62,235 bases of DNA, taken from contig NZ_LQMT02000005.1 in NCBI RefSeq assembly GCF_001620365.2, forward strand, positions 263,906 through 326,140. Reading direction: 5' to 3'. Both the position numbers and the translations under genes were made by a program. The DNA comes from Amycolatopsis keratiniphila subsp. keratiniphila. GTDB lineage: Bacteria > Actinomycetota > Actinomycetes > Mycobacteriales > Pseudonocardiaceae. Below are positions 9,804 to 17,339 of the stretch, piece by piece (position 1 is the first letter of the stretch; each line of letters begins with the position of its first letter). The notes beneath the pieces were generated by a model. The model worked only from the letters and a program-made list of their open reading frames with translations, was not told the origin of the DNA and did no database searches.

Positions 9804-9834
9804 GGTGGGGCCGGTCGAGATGACCGGCCCCACC
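9804..9834 (+). terminator. Strong terminator closing the protease unit
   Basis: GGTGGGGCCGGTC (9804-9816), loop GAGAT, GACCGGCCCCACC (9822-9834): a perfect 13-bp stem starting 17 bases after the stop of the last protease gene. Confidence 0.85.
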
Positions 9835-9973
9835 TCTGACCGAGCGGCCGAACTCGGCCATCAGCGCGAACGTCAGGACTGCGTGGTGGTGAAGCAGACC
9901 CGGTCGCTGTCGCCTTCTGTGCCCGGGCCGGCGAGCCCGCATCCCTGCACGCATCAAGTCGACGCGAAGGTCT

Positions 9974-10008
9974 TTCCTGCTGAGTCGCGATGGACGAAAT
10001 GGTGGTGA
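9974..10008 (+). repeat. 35-bp repeat, copy 1
   Basis: Matches 59138-59172 at 32 of 35 positions with no gaps. Read on the plus strand both copies end an open frame with PAESRWTKWW and a TGA stop, and all three differences are silent third-position changes. Here only this tail is shared; the sequence upstream is unrelated to copy 2. The truncated lipoprotein gene at 10033-10362 stops being recognisable just beside this repeat, which suggests a recombination or insertion boundary. Confidence 0.7.
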
Positions 10009-10032
10009 TCGGCCTCCACGCTGCATCCGAAC

Positions 10033-10362
10033 GTGGATGGCGGCGGTGCGCGCGAGCGGGCTCGAGACCGCGGTCAGTGCGTCGTCGGTGCGGCTGTTGT
10101 TGACGAGGGTGAGCCGGACGACGGCGTCCTGCCCGGCCTGATAGTGGCCCTCGGGTGGTGGCATGACGTAGACGTTCAGCACGGACATTGGACCGGGTTC
10201 CAGATTGGATCCCAGTGTCTGCAACGGTTTGTCGACCGCGGGCTCGGGCGCGGGTGGAAGGTGGGCCGTGTCCTGTCCTGGTGCGGGACGGTCGCTGGAG
10301 GCGCACGCGCCGGTGGTGAGGGCGGCGGTGATCAGCACAGCGATGATGGTCGTCGTTCTCAT
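10033..10362 (-). pseudogene. Truncated lipoprotein, copper chaperone PCu(A)C-like
   Basis: Start ATG 10362 with GGGAG upstream. A lipoprotein signal peptide (TTIIAVLITAALTTGAC, lipobox Cys at residue 20) is followed by about 90 residues resembling the N-terminal half of actinomycete PCu(A)C-type extracellular copper chaperones (VLNVYVMPPPEGHYQAGQDA and VRLTLVNNSRTDDALTAVSS). Resemblance ends at SPLARTAAIH near 10033. After that the frame has no stop and runs on antisense to the protease gene, which cannot be genuine. I therefore call it a 3'-truncated gene with the break near the 35-bp repeat. A short product using a shifted frame cannot be excluded. Confidence 0.6.
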
Positions 10363-10452
10363 GGGGCTCCCGTCGGTGTGGGGACGGTCAGGGTGGTTCC
10401 GGGCGTCGAAGAGCGTCACGCAGATCCACTGTGCCGAGGATGGGACGGTGGC

Positions 10453-10854
10453 TCATGGCTGTCGCTTCCTGAACACCCAGAGCGCGAGGATCACCAGCCC
10501 GGTGGTGACGTCACTGGTGGTGGTCCGCGGCGCGGGGAGCCCCACGTTGTAGCCGAGCACGGTGGGCGCGACGATCAGCCAGCCGCCCGCGGGCAGCCGT
10601 ACCGGGGCGAGCGCGACACCGCGGACCGGGTCGACGAGGGACACGGTGCCGAGCAGGAGCAGGGCGCCGCCGACGAGACCGTCGTTCCAGTGGCCGTTGA
10701 ACCCGGTGCCGGTGGCGGTGTGATCGAGCAGGAAGGGAGACAGCAACAGCCAGAGCCCGGCCAGGAAGGTAACCGCGTCGACGATGGCGGATTTGGTGCT
10801 GTACACACCTGGTTTCCCGAGTTTGTGGGGGCGTTCGCCGCTGTGCACTTTCAT
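10453..10854 (-). CDS. SPW-repeat-like small membrane protein
   Basis: 133 residues from ATG 10854; an in-frame upstream start exists, but AAAGGAG before 10854 and the usual family length favour this one. After a charged N-terminus there are about four hydrophobic spans. The segment LWLLLSPFLLDH, followed by WNDGLVGGALLLLG, matches the SPW repeat pattern (a Ser-Pro-aromatic turn between helices, then a Trp-Asn helix), and a second half-repeat lies around GGWLIVAPTVLGY. These proteins sit in the cytoplasmic membrane; their function is unknown. It lies 90 bases upstream of the truncated lipoprotein in the same direction. Confidence 0.7.
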   Translation of the reverse strand: MKVHSGERPHKLGKPGVYSTKSAIVDAVTFLAGLWLLLSPFLLDHTATGTGFNGHWNDGLVGGALLLLGTVSLVDPVRGVALAPVRLPAGGWLIVAPTVLGYNVGLPAPRTTTSDVTTGLVILALWVFRKRQP

Positions 10855-11102
10855 GTCAGGTCCGGACTCCTTTCCGGCCGTGTGGTTCCACCATGACCCG
10901 GAACGTGGCACGCCCACCTGACGATCACCTTGCGATCCCGCCGGGAAGACGCTGTTGCGGGGAACCGAGCAGTTCGCTCATGGCCTGCGAGTCCGGCCGG
11001 CACCGACCGTGAGCGCGGCCCGGCCTACGCCCCGATGGCTGGCCCTTGACCAGAGGCGCGTCCCTGCCCTCATTTCACCAGTCCGTCGAGTGCCGATCTT
11101 TC

Positions 11103-11257
11103 GGTCGTGATCGGTCCGTTGGAGGTGGACTGTGTGGGTTTTGGGACGTCAGATGCCCCGAAATCCACACGGTCGTGCGTGATCGGTCCGGTCACGGTGG
11201 GTCGGTCAGGAATGGATGAGGCTGGCTTTGGGGTGTCAGATGTCCCGAAATCCACAC
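11103..11257 (-). repeat. Two-unit imperfect tandem repeat
   Basis: Units at about 11103-11170 and 11171-11257 both begin with GGTCGTG, contain GTGATCGGTCCG, and end with a segment whose core is CCCGAAATCCACAC. On the minus strand each unit can be read as VDFGxSDxPKP, with the changes mostly at silent or conservative positions. It lies in the 10918-11332 gap, which otherwise shows no gene. Confidence 0.6.
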
Positions 11258-11332
11258 GGCCACCGTGGCTTGGCTGGCGCCGGGCATGCCGAGGGGCCCG
11301 TCGCCTGGGATGGCTGGCGGGCTCCTCGGGGC

Positions 11333-11954
11333 CTAGACGTAATACAGCGTGTTGCGCCGGGGTTTTCGGAGTGGGTCTCGGTATTGGGGTGGGATGAACT
11401 CCGGTAACCCGTCGGCCGCCATCCGCACTTCCCAATCACCGTGGTGGATCAGCCGGTGATGAAAACCGCACAGCAGCACGAGATTCCGGAGGTCGGTCGG
11501 CCCGCCGTCTGCCCAGTGATGAATGTGGTGGGCGTGGCAGTTCTTGGATTTCCGGTGGCAGCCGGGGAAGGCGCAACCGCCGTCGCGGATGTTCAACGCG
11601 CGTCTCTGGCCGGGTGTGACGAACCGTCTCAGGCGCCCCAGATCCAGCGGCTCGCCCGAGGCACCCATCACGACCGGCACCGCACGCGGTCCCGAGGCCG
11701 GACTTCAGTTCGTCGAGCACGAGGGTGATGACGCCGTTCGCCGGGTGCCCGTGTGGACCGGCGAGGTGTTCTTCCATCGCCGCCTTGACGATGCGGTTCC
11801 GTAGCGGAGAATCGAGTCCGAGGGAGGTTTCGAGCACCAGCTTTCCCGCGGTACGGCCCGCACGGCTTTCTTCGATGCCTTGTTTCAGGCCCTCGAGCGT
11901 CAACGGAAAAGCATGCGCCACATGGGGCGTGACCCTGCCGCTTTCGACGAGCAA
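11333..11954 (-). pseudogene. Broken DUF222/13E12-repeat HNH endonuclease gene
   Basis: Two frames together give the C-terminal half of an actinomycete 13E12/DUF222 protein. The first (11954 to about 11697) carries the end of the DUF222 region (HGHPANGVITLVLDELKSG). The second (about 11695 to 11333) carries the HNH nuclease: CAFPGCHRKSKNCHAHHIHHW, then GGPTDLRNLVLLCGFHHRLIH. A one-base shift near 11695 separates them (GLGTAC in one frame, GPRAVPVV in the next). The N-terminal half is missing. Members of this family are repetitive in actinomycete genomes and often decay; this copy should be inactive, although the nuclease half retains its metal-binding Cys and His residues. Confidence 0.8.
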
Positions 11955-12035
11955 ACCCGCGCCGGTTCAAGTGAAGTGCACCGTGTGGCCGTAATCGCTG
12001 TCGAGGTCGAAACAGGCAACCGTCCCCGTATGGCG

Positions 12036-12419
12036 CTAGCTGCCGGCCACTCGAGCGTAGGCCGCACGGACGGCGTCGACCGCGGCGTCCTCGCCGACGC
12101 CGAGATCGTGGGCGAACGCCGCGAAGCGGGTCGCCCCTGCTGTCAGCAACGCCTCGGGCCGTGTGCGCTCGGCCGGTTCGGTGACGACGGTTCCCTTCGC
12201 GCGCGCCGTCGTCACGAGGTCCATGGTCTCCAGTTCGCGGTAGACCCGCGCGACCGTGCCGGACGCCAGTCCGAGGTCCCGTGCGAGCTGGCGGATCGGT
12301 GGCAGCCGGGTGCCCGAGGCCAGCGTCCCGCCCGCGATCATGCGCTCGATCTGGTCGTAGATCTGCCGCCACGGCGCGAGCCCGCTGGTGGTGTCGATGG
12401 TGACGCGCAGGGCCGTCAT
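12036..12419 (-). CDS. GntR-family regulator, YtrA type
   Basis: 127 residues from ATG 12419, two bases after the stop of the upstream membrane-protein gene, so translation is probably coupled. A winged helix of GntR type spans residues about 10-80 (PWRQIYDQIERMI, LPPIRQLARDLGLA, TVARVYRELE). The short C-terminal helix, with no large effector domain, is typical of the YtrA subgroup. YtrA-type regulators usually repress their own operon together with a membrane transport system. Direct repeats in the promoter of this operon (13150-13181) are a plausible binding site. Confidence 0.88.
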   Translation of the reverse strand: MTALRVTIDTTSGLAPWRQIYDQIERMIAGGTLASGTRLPPIRQLARDLGLASGTVARVYRELETMDLVTTARAKGTVVTEPAERTRPEALLTAGATRFAAFAHDLGVGEDAAVDAVRAAYARVAGS

Positions 12420-12421
12420 CG

Positions 12422-13135
12422 TCAGCTCGCGGCCGCGGCGACGCTGCGATGCGGCCCCGCGACCACGCGCAGGGCGATGAGCCCGAGCACGAACACGCCG
12501 ACGGCGGCGGCGCTCATCTCGGCGTGGAACAGTGCCCCGGGAACCGCGATCGCCAGTCCTGTCGCCACGCGGGCGCTGCGGGCGCGTAACACGAGGTCGA
12601 CGACAGGGTCGCCCGCGGCAGGCCGCCGGACCGCGAGCGCGACGATTCCGGCGGCGACGAGCCCACATCCGGCGACGACGGCGACGGCCTGCCACCGTCC
12701 ATCGGTGGCGTAGTACGTCAGTCCGGAACCCGTCGTGAGCCCGAGCAGCACGAGCGCCCACGCGGGGATGACGTCGCGGACCCTGCGGTGCGCCAGCATC
12801 GCGCGCCGCCGCGTGGTTTTCGGCGGCCGGAACGCGAACAGCTCGCCGAAGAGCCCGCCGAGCAGCAGCGTCCACACAATCGTCCAGGGAGTGTCCTCGG
12901 CCAGCCCGATCACATCGCCCAGCACGGGCAACAGCACGAACAGGCACGGGTAAGCGATACGGCGGCGTTTCAGGTAACGCACCGCCTCTGCGACGTCCTC
13001 ATCGGACGGACGATCGATCCCCCATCGGGTCAGCAACCGCCGACCGTGCTTCTCGCCGGGCCACAGGACGACGAGGAGCCCCAGCCCGAAAATCCCCATC
13101 ACGATCGCGACGCCCAGCACGTTGTCCCACGCCAT
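12422..13135 (-). CDS. Multi-pass membrane protein of GntR operon
   Basis: 237 residues from ATG 13135, with AGGGAGG upstream. Hydrophobic spans lie at residues about 7-25, 62-75, 83-98, 123-140, 150-170, 190-205 and 210-225, so six or seven membrane helices. Charged loops (KRRR, PPKTTRRRAML) fit inside-positive topology. No transporter motif recognised. It is the first gene of a two-gene unit with the GntR regulator and probably its main target. Confidence 0.75.
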   Translation of the reverse strand: MAWDNVLGVAIVMGIFGLGLLVVLWPGEKHGRRLLTRWGIDRPSDEDVAEAVRYLKRRRIAYPCLFVLLPVLGDVIGLAEDTPWTIVWTLLLGGLFGELFAFRPPKTTRRRAMLAHRRVRDVIPAWALVLLGLTTGSGLTYYATDGRWQAVAVVAGCGLVAAGIVALAVRRPAAGDPVVDLVLRARSARVATGLAIAVPGALFHAEMSAAAVGVFVLGLIALRVVAGPHRSVAAAAS

Positions 13136-13149
13136 CGGACAACCTCCCT

Positions 13150-13181
13150 CTTGTGTCACATGCACGGTACAACTTGTGTCA
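13150..13181 (-). promoter_or_regulatory. Direct-repeat operator and -35 region of GntR operon
   Basis: On the minus strand TGACACAAG occurs twice (13181-13173 and 13158-13150), spaced 23 bases start to start, about two helical turns. The upstream copy overlaps a TTGACA -35 element, and TACCGT or TGTGAC could serve as a -10. This places the repeats across the promoter of 12422-13135, as expected for autoregulation by the GntR protein. Confidence 0.45.
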
Positions 13182-13325
13182 AGGTCATGGGACAAGGCGT
13201 GGCTGATCCGGGCGCGACATTCGACAGGCCGGTACACCTGACCGGACCGGGCGAGGCCCAGGTCGCGACCTCGCCTCGGATCGGTACCGGGTTCGGTGAG
13301 CTGTTCTTGTGCTCCCTCGACACTG

Positions 13326-13563
13326 GTGATCGTCGGGGCCAGCCGAGAGTGTCGCGGGCGCGGGCGGTGTTCACCAGCGGTGATTCGGTGAGGGCGTCGT
13401 GCCGGCCGGGCGACATGCGCAGCAGCCCCAGCCGCCAGAACGGTGACCAGGGGGCGCTGCGCACGGCTGGGGGCAGGCATGGCTCGCCTTCGGTCACCGC
13501 GGCGAGGTCGTCGGCGTGGACCTGCTCAGCGGAGAAGGTTCGACGAATCACCACTGACCAAAC
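13326..13563 (-). pseudogene. Fragment resembling NAD-dependent epimerase C-terminus
   Basis: One minus-strand frame contains a stretch typical of the C-terminal part of NAD(P)-dependent epimerase/dehydratase-type proteins (RLGLLRMSPGRHDALTESP followed by VNTARARDTLGW). The nucleotide-binding N-terminus is absent, and both ends run into sequence without family resemblance. I infer a leftover fragment. The 13136-13635 gap contains nothing else recognisable apart from the GntR-operon promoter. Confidence 0.4.
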
Positions 13564-13635
13564 CGGCCCACGGCATCTGCGGAAACGGACCGGCGTGGAC
13601 AAATGCGGCAAAAAAACATGCCGTACCCCTGCGGG

Positions 13636-14415
13636 CTACTCGGCGACGACGGTGAACTGGGCGGTGCGGACCACGTTCTCGTGTTTGAAGTCCAGGAACA
13701 GCCGGTAGGTTCCCGGGCTGGGAACGTGGGCCTGGAAGGCGATCTCCGGGCCCGGCTGTGTCTCGCCGACGCCGGGGGCGCCGTCGGGGTGGACGTGGAC
13801 GTATGCGAGGTCGCCCAGCCGCAGCGTGACAAGGTGCCCGTAGGCGCCGAGGTAGGGCTGCAGATCCGTGACCGGTTCACCGTCGCGGTGCACCGCGAGC
13901 ACCAGCTGGTTGGTTTCCTCGGGCCGCAGGTCACCCTTGATGCCGACCTCGTAGCCGTCGACCTCGAAGACGGCGGCCTGCTCCGGCACCGGGCGCGGCT
14001 CGTAGGTGCCCGCCACGGCCAGGTCCGCGCCGAGCGTGAGTCCCTTGTCCGCGCCCTCCGGCCAGAAGTCCGTGAACACCCGGTACTCACCCGCCTCCGG
14101 CAGGTTCAGCCGGACCGTCCAAACACCGTCGCCCAGCTCGGCCGGGTGCAGGTGCCAGAACCCGGTGAGGTCCCGGCGGGCGACGATCAGATGGATCTTC
14201 TTCTCGTGGGTCTCGGCGAAGGCGGTCAGCGGAGCGCCGTCCTTCCCGAGAATCCGGAACCGGTAGTCGACCTCCTCCCCGGCCGTCAGCCGAAGTGTCT
14301 CCGGAACGAGGACGTAGCCGTCCTTGGCGATCTGCAACCCCTCCGCGACGGCGCCCGCGCCGCCGTGTCCGTGGTGGCCGTGTGCGTGGTGAGCGTGGTG
14401 CGTTCCCGTGTTCAT
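13636..14415 (-). CDS. His-rich copper-associated beta-sandwich protein
   Basis: 259 residues from ATG 14415, with AAAGGGG upstream. The N-terminus is strikingly His-rich (HHAHHAHGHHGHGG at residues 6-19) with no signal peptide, so the protein looks cytoplasmic. The body carries two similar beta-sandwich segments with His clusters: HEKKIHLIVARRD with FWHLHP, and GHLVTLRLGDLAYVHVHP. Proteins of this kind are found beside copper transport genes in actinobacteria. I infer copper binding or buffering. It is divergent from an MFS transporter, and the 223-bp shared promoter contains CsoR-like palindromes. Confidence 0.75.
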   Translation of the reverse strand: MNTGTHHAHHAHGHHGHGGAGAVAEGLQIAKDGYVLVPETLRLTAGEEVDYRFRILGKDGAPLTAFAETHEKKIHLIVARRDLTGFWHLHPAELGDGVWTVRLNLPEAGEYRVFTDFWPEGADKGLTLGADLAVAGTYEPRPVPEQAAVFEVDGYEVGIKGDLRPEETNQLVLAVHRDGEPVTDLQPYLGAYGHLVTLRLGDLAYVHVHPDGAPGVGETQPGPEIAFQAHVPSPGTYRLFLDFKHENVVRTAQFTVVAE

Positions 14416-14430
14416 CGTGATCCCCTTTCG

Positions 14431-14447
14431 CATACCCCAGGGGGGTG
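14431..14447. promoter_or_regulatory. CsoR-like operator 1
   Basis: CATACCCC followed by GGGGGGTG, a dyad of the TACCCC-GGGGTA type bound by copper-sensing CsoR repressors. It lies 16 bases upstream of the start of the His-rich protein, over its likely promoter or leader. Confidence 0.6.
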
Positions 14448-14510
14448 TCTTGCCCGATGTCAGGAACAGTGTCACCAACGCGATCGAAGTTCAATGTGTT
14501 TCAGCCCTCA

Positions 14511-14527
14511 CTACCCCTAGGGGGTAT
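14511..14527. promoter_or_regulatory. CsoR-like operator 2
   Basis: TACCCCTAGGGGGTA at 14512-14526 is a near-perfect dyad, centred about 100 bp upstream of the His-rich gene and about 40 bp upstream of the -35 element of the MFS gene. Confidence 0.65.
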
Positions 14528-14552
14528 TTGCGGCCTGAGCGTCGATCGGCTC

Positions 14553-14581
14553 TTGACTCATACCCCCAGTCCCTATATAAA
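14553..14581 (+). promoter_or_regulatory. Promoter of MFS transporter gene with operator half-site
   Basis: TTGACT (14553-14558), 17-base spacer, TATAAA (14576-14581): close to the housekeeping consensus and unusually A/T-rich for this genome. The spacer contains CATACCCCC, a CsoR-type half-site, so repressor bound here would block polymerase. Confidence 0.7.
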
Positions 14582-14593
14582 CAGTGAGCTGTA

Positions 14594-14611
14594 TATACCC
14601 ACCGGGGGTAT
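14594..14611. promoter_or_regulatory. CsoR-like operator 3
   Basis: ATACCC, a three-base centre, then GGGGGTAT, just downstream of the expected transcription start of the MFS gene and 27 bases before its ATG. Confidence 0.65.
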
Positions 14612-14638
14612 CTGGGAGCTGCCTGAAAGGAGACGGAC

Positions 14639-15934
14639 ATGGGATTGTTCGCGATACGCGACTACCGGCGGCTGTTCAGCGCGCAGATCATCGCGTTGTT
14701 CGGCACCGGTTTGGCCACCGTCGCACTGGGGCTGCTCGCGTACGGGCTCGCGGGTCCGCGTGCCGGTGCGGTTCTCGCCACCGCGCTGACGATCAAGATG
14801 GTCGTCTACGTCGTCGTCGCACCGCTCGCGGCCGCCTACGTCGATCGGCTGCCGAGGCGCTTGTTCCTCACCGTCCTCGACGTGGTGCGCGCGCTGGTGG
14901 TGATCGCCTTGCCGTTCGTCACCGAGGTGTGGCAGATCTACGTCCTCATCGGCGTGCTCCAGACCGCGTCGGCGGCGTTCACCCCGACCTTTCAGGCGGT
15001 CATCCCCGACATCGTGACCAAGGAGGCCGACTACACCCGAGCCCTGTCGGCATCACAGGTGGCCTCCACCATGGAGAGCCTGTTGAGCCCCGTGCTCGCG
15101 GCTGTTGCGCTGACCTTCATGTCGTTCGACCTGCTGTTCCTCGGCACCTCCGTCGGGTTCGCGGTGTCCGCGCTGCTGGTGCTGTCCACGCGCATCCCCA
15201 ACGCGCGCCCCAGTTCGCACACGAACGCCTGGGACCGGGTCATGTCGGGGATCCGCACTTTCGCGGCCACTCCGAGTCTGCGCGGTGTCATGGCACTGAA
15301 CCTCGTGGTCGCCTCCGTCGGCTCCATCGTGGTCGTCAACACCGTGAACTACGTCCGCGACGTTCTCGACGGAACCCAATCCGACGTGGCCTGGATGCTG
15401 GCCGCGTCCGGTATGGGGACGCTGCTGGTCGCCGTCGTCCTCCCGCGTGTCCTGGACCGGGTGGCGGACCGGTCCGTGATGCTGACCGGTGCCGCGGTAC
15501 TGGTGCTCGCGGCAGGCGCGGCGGTGACGATGTCCGCGGCGGGCGTCGCCGCGACACTTCCGACCGGGGTGATCTGGGTGGCGATCGGCGGCGGGATGGC
15601 GCTGATCATCACGCCGACCGGCCGAGTGCTTCGCCGGACGGTCGATCCCGCCGGCATTCCCGAGGTCTTCGCCGCCCAGTTCTCGCTGTCCCACCTGGCC
15701 TGGCTGGTCACCTATCCCATCGCGGGCTGGGTCGCCACGAACGCGGGCTTCACGACCGCGTGGACCGTGCTGGCGGGCCTGGCGGCGATCGGAGCCATCA
15801 CGGCACTGGCGGTCTGGCCACGCATCGGGAAGGCCGAGGTCGGAGGCCGCGCCGCGGTCGCCACGCCGGAAGCCGCGAAGGCCGCGGAGGGCACGCTCGT
15901 GGCAGGGCAGTGCGCCTGCGTCCGCACTGTCTGA
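14639..15934 (+). CDS. MFS transporter, probably copper-related, with C-terminal CxC
   Basis: 431 residues from ATG 14639; AAAGGAG lies at 14626-14632. About twelve hydrophobic spans, with the loop DRLPRRLFLTVLDVVRA after helix 2 matching the MFS signature region. The C-terminus ends in a soluble tail with GQCACVRTV, a Cys-x-Cys pair that could bind soft metals. Together with the CsoR-like operators and the divergent His-rich protein this suggests inducible copper export, but the substrate is inferred from context only. Confidence 0.8.
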   Translation: MGLFAIRDYRRLFSAQIIALFGTGLATVALGLLAYGLAGPRAGAVLATALTIKMVVYVVVAPLAAAYVDRLPRRLFLTVLDVVRALVVIALPFVTEVWQIYVLIGVLQTASAAFTPTFQAVIPDIVTKEADYTRALSASQVASTMESLLSPVLAAVALTFMSFDLLFLGTSVGFAVSALLVLSTRIPNARPSSHTNAWDRVMSGIRTFAATPSLRGVMALNLVVASVGSIVVVNTVNYVRDVLDGTQSDVAWMLAASGMGTLLVAVVLPRVLDRVADRSVMLTGAAVLVLAAGAAVTMSAAGVAATLPTGVIWVAIGGGMALIITPTGRVLRRTVDPAGIPEVFAAQFSLSHLAWLVTYPIAGWVATNAGFTTAWTVLAGLAAIGAITALAVWPRIGKAEVGGRAAVATPEAAKAAEGTLVAGQCACVRTV

Positions 15935-16158
15935 GGCCGCCGTCCCGGTAGTGCGAATTGTGGGGTAAGCAAAGGTGGCGTGGCGATACATCGGGTGCAG
16001 TGACCGATCTGGCCCGGCCGGCCTTCGGTGGACAGCCATGGTGCGTCCCGGCCTGGGCGCGAAAGGGGCACGACCATCGTCGGCTCAACGCACTGCGGCT
16101 GCTGCGTAAGCCGGCCTGGCGGCGGGCCGCCTCGTCCAGCGGAGGAAAGTCCTGATGG
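15935..16158. other. Gap without a convincing gene
   Basis: A short plus-strand frame (about 16000-16155; RLNALRLLRKPAW near its end) is open but has no good ribosome binding site and no recognisable homology. GGAGGAAAGTCC at 16141-16152 resembles a conserved RNase P RNA block, but the rest of that RNA is absent. I see no convincing terminator between the convergent genes on either side. Confidence 0.3.
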
Positions 16159-17247
16159 TCAGGCCTTGAGTTCTGGTGCCGTACAAGCCAGTCCGTGCGT
16201 TTCGGTGTGACAGAGCGGATCGTCGGCCAAGGTTGTCCAGATCTCCTGTGGGTCGAGGAATCGCCATGCCGGGTGGGTCCCGGTCGACTTGCTCGCGAGG
16301 ACGGCTTGGACCGTGAGCGCGGCGACGACACCGCTCAAGCGGTACGGGTCGGTGGTCTGAAGCAGCCGCCAAGCCGGCGGGGTCTGGTGGTCGAGGTCGT
16401 GGCGTCGCACGAGGATCGTGTAGCGGGGTGCGTGCTCGGAGAGGTCTTCGGTCGCGGCCTTGGCGAGCTCTCCGGCCCAGGCCGTGGGGTCGTCGGGAGA
16501 TTCGGCCCAGGCGGTGGCCAGCGTGGTCGGGATCCGTTCGGACACGTACACCGAGTAGCTCCGGTGTTCGCCGATGTCGTGGTGGCGCGCGAAATCCGCG
16601 GATTCGGTGGTCAGATACGGCAGGGCGTGCACGGCGGGGCCGAAGTGGGGCAGGCTGACATTCCATTGTGGACTCACCGATCCCTGGACGACTTCGCCGT
16701 CGCGCCAAGACGCCAGCGGTGCGCCGAAGTCGGGTCCGGTGGCCAGCAGGATGTCCTGTGCCGAGACCGGTGTGATCCGGACGGGGCCGCCGACGTGCAG
16801 GTCGATGCCAGTGCGCGCGGGGTCGTCGCCGAGCAGCCCCCGGGGCAGGATCGCGGTCAGGCCGGGCATGACACCGGCCGAGATGACGGCGAGCCGATCG
16901 GACGGCGGCAGGGCGTCGAGCCGTCGGAACAGAGGCTGATCTCCGGCGACGTCGACGTAGTGGGCGTCCGCGGCGCGGGCGGCGAGCGCGACGGTGTCGA
17001 GGACGCGGTACGAGGGCCCGGCGCAGTTGAGGACGACAGTGGCTCCGGCGCAGAACGTGGCCAGGGAACGGCTGTCGGTCAGATCGACGACGTGAGCGGA
17101 AGCGTTTTCGCCGAGCTCTTCGCACAACGCGGACGCGGAGCGAAGATTCCTGCCGCCGACACGGATCGGGTTGCCGTCGTGGGCGGCGAGCCGCCGGGCC
17201 GCGGTGGCGCCGACGGCGCCGTAGCCGCCGAGGATCGCGATGGTCAT
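16159..17247 (-). CDS. Saccharopine-dehydrogenase-like NADP-binding oxidoreductase; candidate thiazoline reductase
   Basis: 362 residues from ATG 17247. The N-terminus is a Rossmann motif (TIAILGGYGAVGATAARRLA), followed by VLNCAGP and YVDVAGDQP, features of the saccharopine dehydrogenase/short trans-acting reductase group. Yersiniabactin and pyochelin pathways need an NADPH-dependent reductase for one thiazoline ring. No gene resembling the usual thiazolinyl imide reductase is in the window, so this protein is the best candidate (inference). It is divergent from the flavoprotein at 17340, and the shared promoter carries a Fur/Zur-type box, so it should be derepressed together with the NRPS operon. 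Confidence 0.8.
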   Translation of the reverse strand: MTIAILGGYGAVGATAARRLAAHDGNPIRVGGRNLRSASALCEELGENASAHVVDLTDSRSLATFCAGATVVLNCAGPSYRVLDTVALAARAADAHYVDVAGDQPLFRRLDALPPSDRLAVISAGVMPGLTAILPRGLLGDDPARTGIDLHVGGPVRITPVSAQDILLATGPDFGAPLASWRDGEVVQGSVSPQWNVSLPHFGPAVHALPYLTTESADFARHHDIGEHRSYSVYVSERIPTTLATAWAESPDDPTAWAGELAKAATEDLSEHAPRYTILVRRHDLDHQTPPAWRLLQTTDPYRLSGVVAALTVQAVLASKSTGTHPAWRFLDPQEIWTTLADDPLCHTETHGLACTAPELKA

Positions 17248-17293
17248 TGTCAGGACCTTTCCGAGCGGGGACGTCGACCGGCCAGGTGATTTC

Positions 17294-17314
17294 TGATAGT
17301 GATAGTCATTATCA
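17294..17314. promoter_or_regulatory. Fur/Zur-type operator between reductase and flavoprotein genes
   Basis: A 21-bp dyad with arms TGATAGTGA and GTCATTATCA. Sixteen of 21 positions agree between the strands, and it is close to the classical Fur box (GATAATGAT arms). It lies in the 92-bp promoter shared by the divergent genes and is much more A/T-rich than its surroundings. In actinomycetes this kind of sequence is bound by Fur-family proteins such as Zur rather than by IdeR/DmdR, whose site is TTAGGTTAG-like. A second Fur/Zur-type box lies at 37534-37554. Confidence 0.75.
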
Positions 17315-17339
17315 GGACCTGGGTCGAGGGAGTGTGATC

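Noticed and set aside
8230..10419. 729-codon minus-strand open frame
   Set aside because: Only its first 110 codons resemble a protein (the PCu(A)C-like lipoprotein). The rest runs antisense through a clear S8 protease gene and reflects high-GC codon bias.
16141..16152. GGAGGAAAGTCC, resembling the conserved 5' block of bacterial RNase P RNA
   Set aside because: No matching 3' conserved block or long pairing is found nearby, and the space between genes is far too short for the RNA.
17248..17339. IdeR/DmdR iron box in the divergent promoter
   Set aside because: No TTAGGTTAG-type dyad is present; the only dyad fits the Fur/Zur type.
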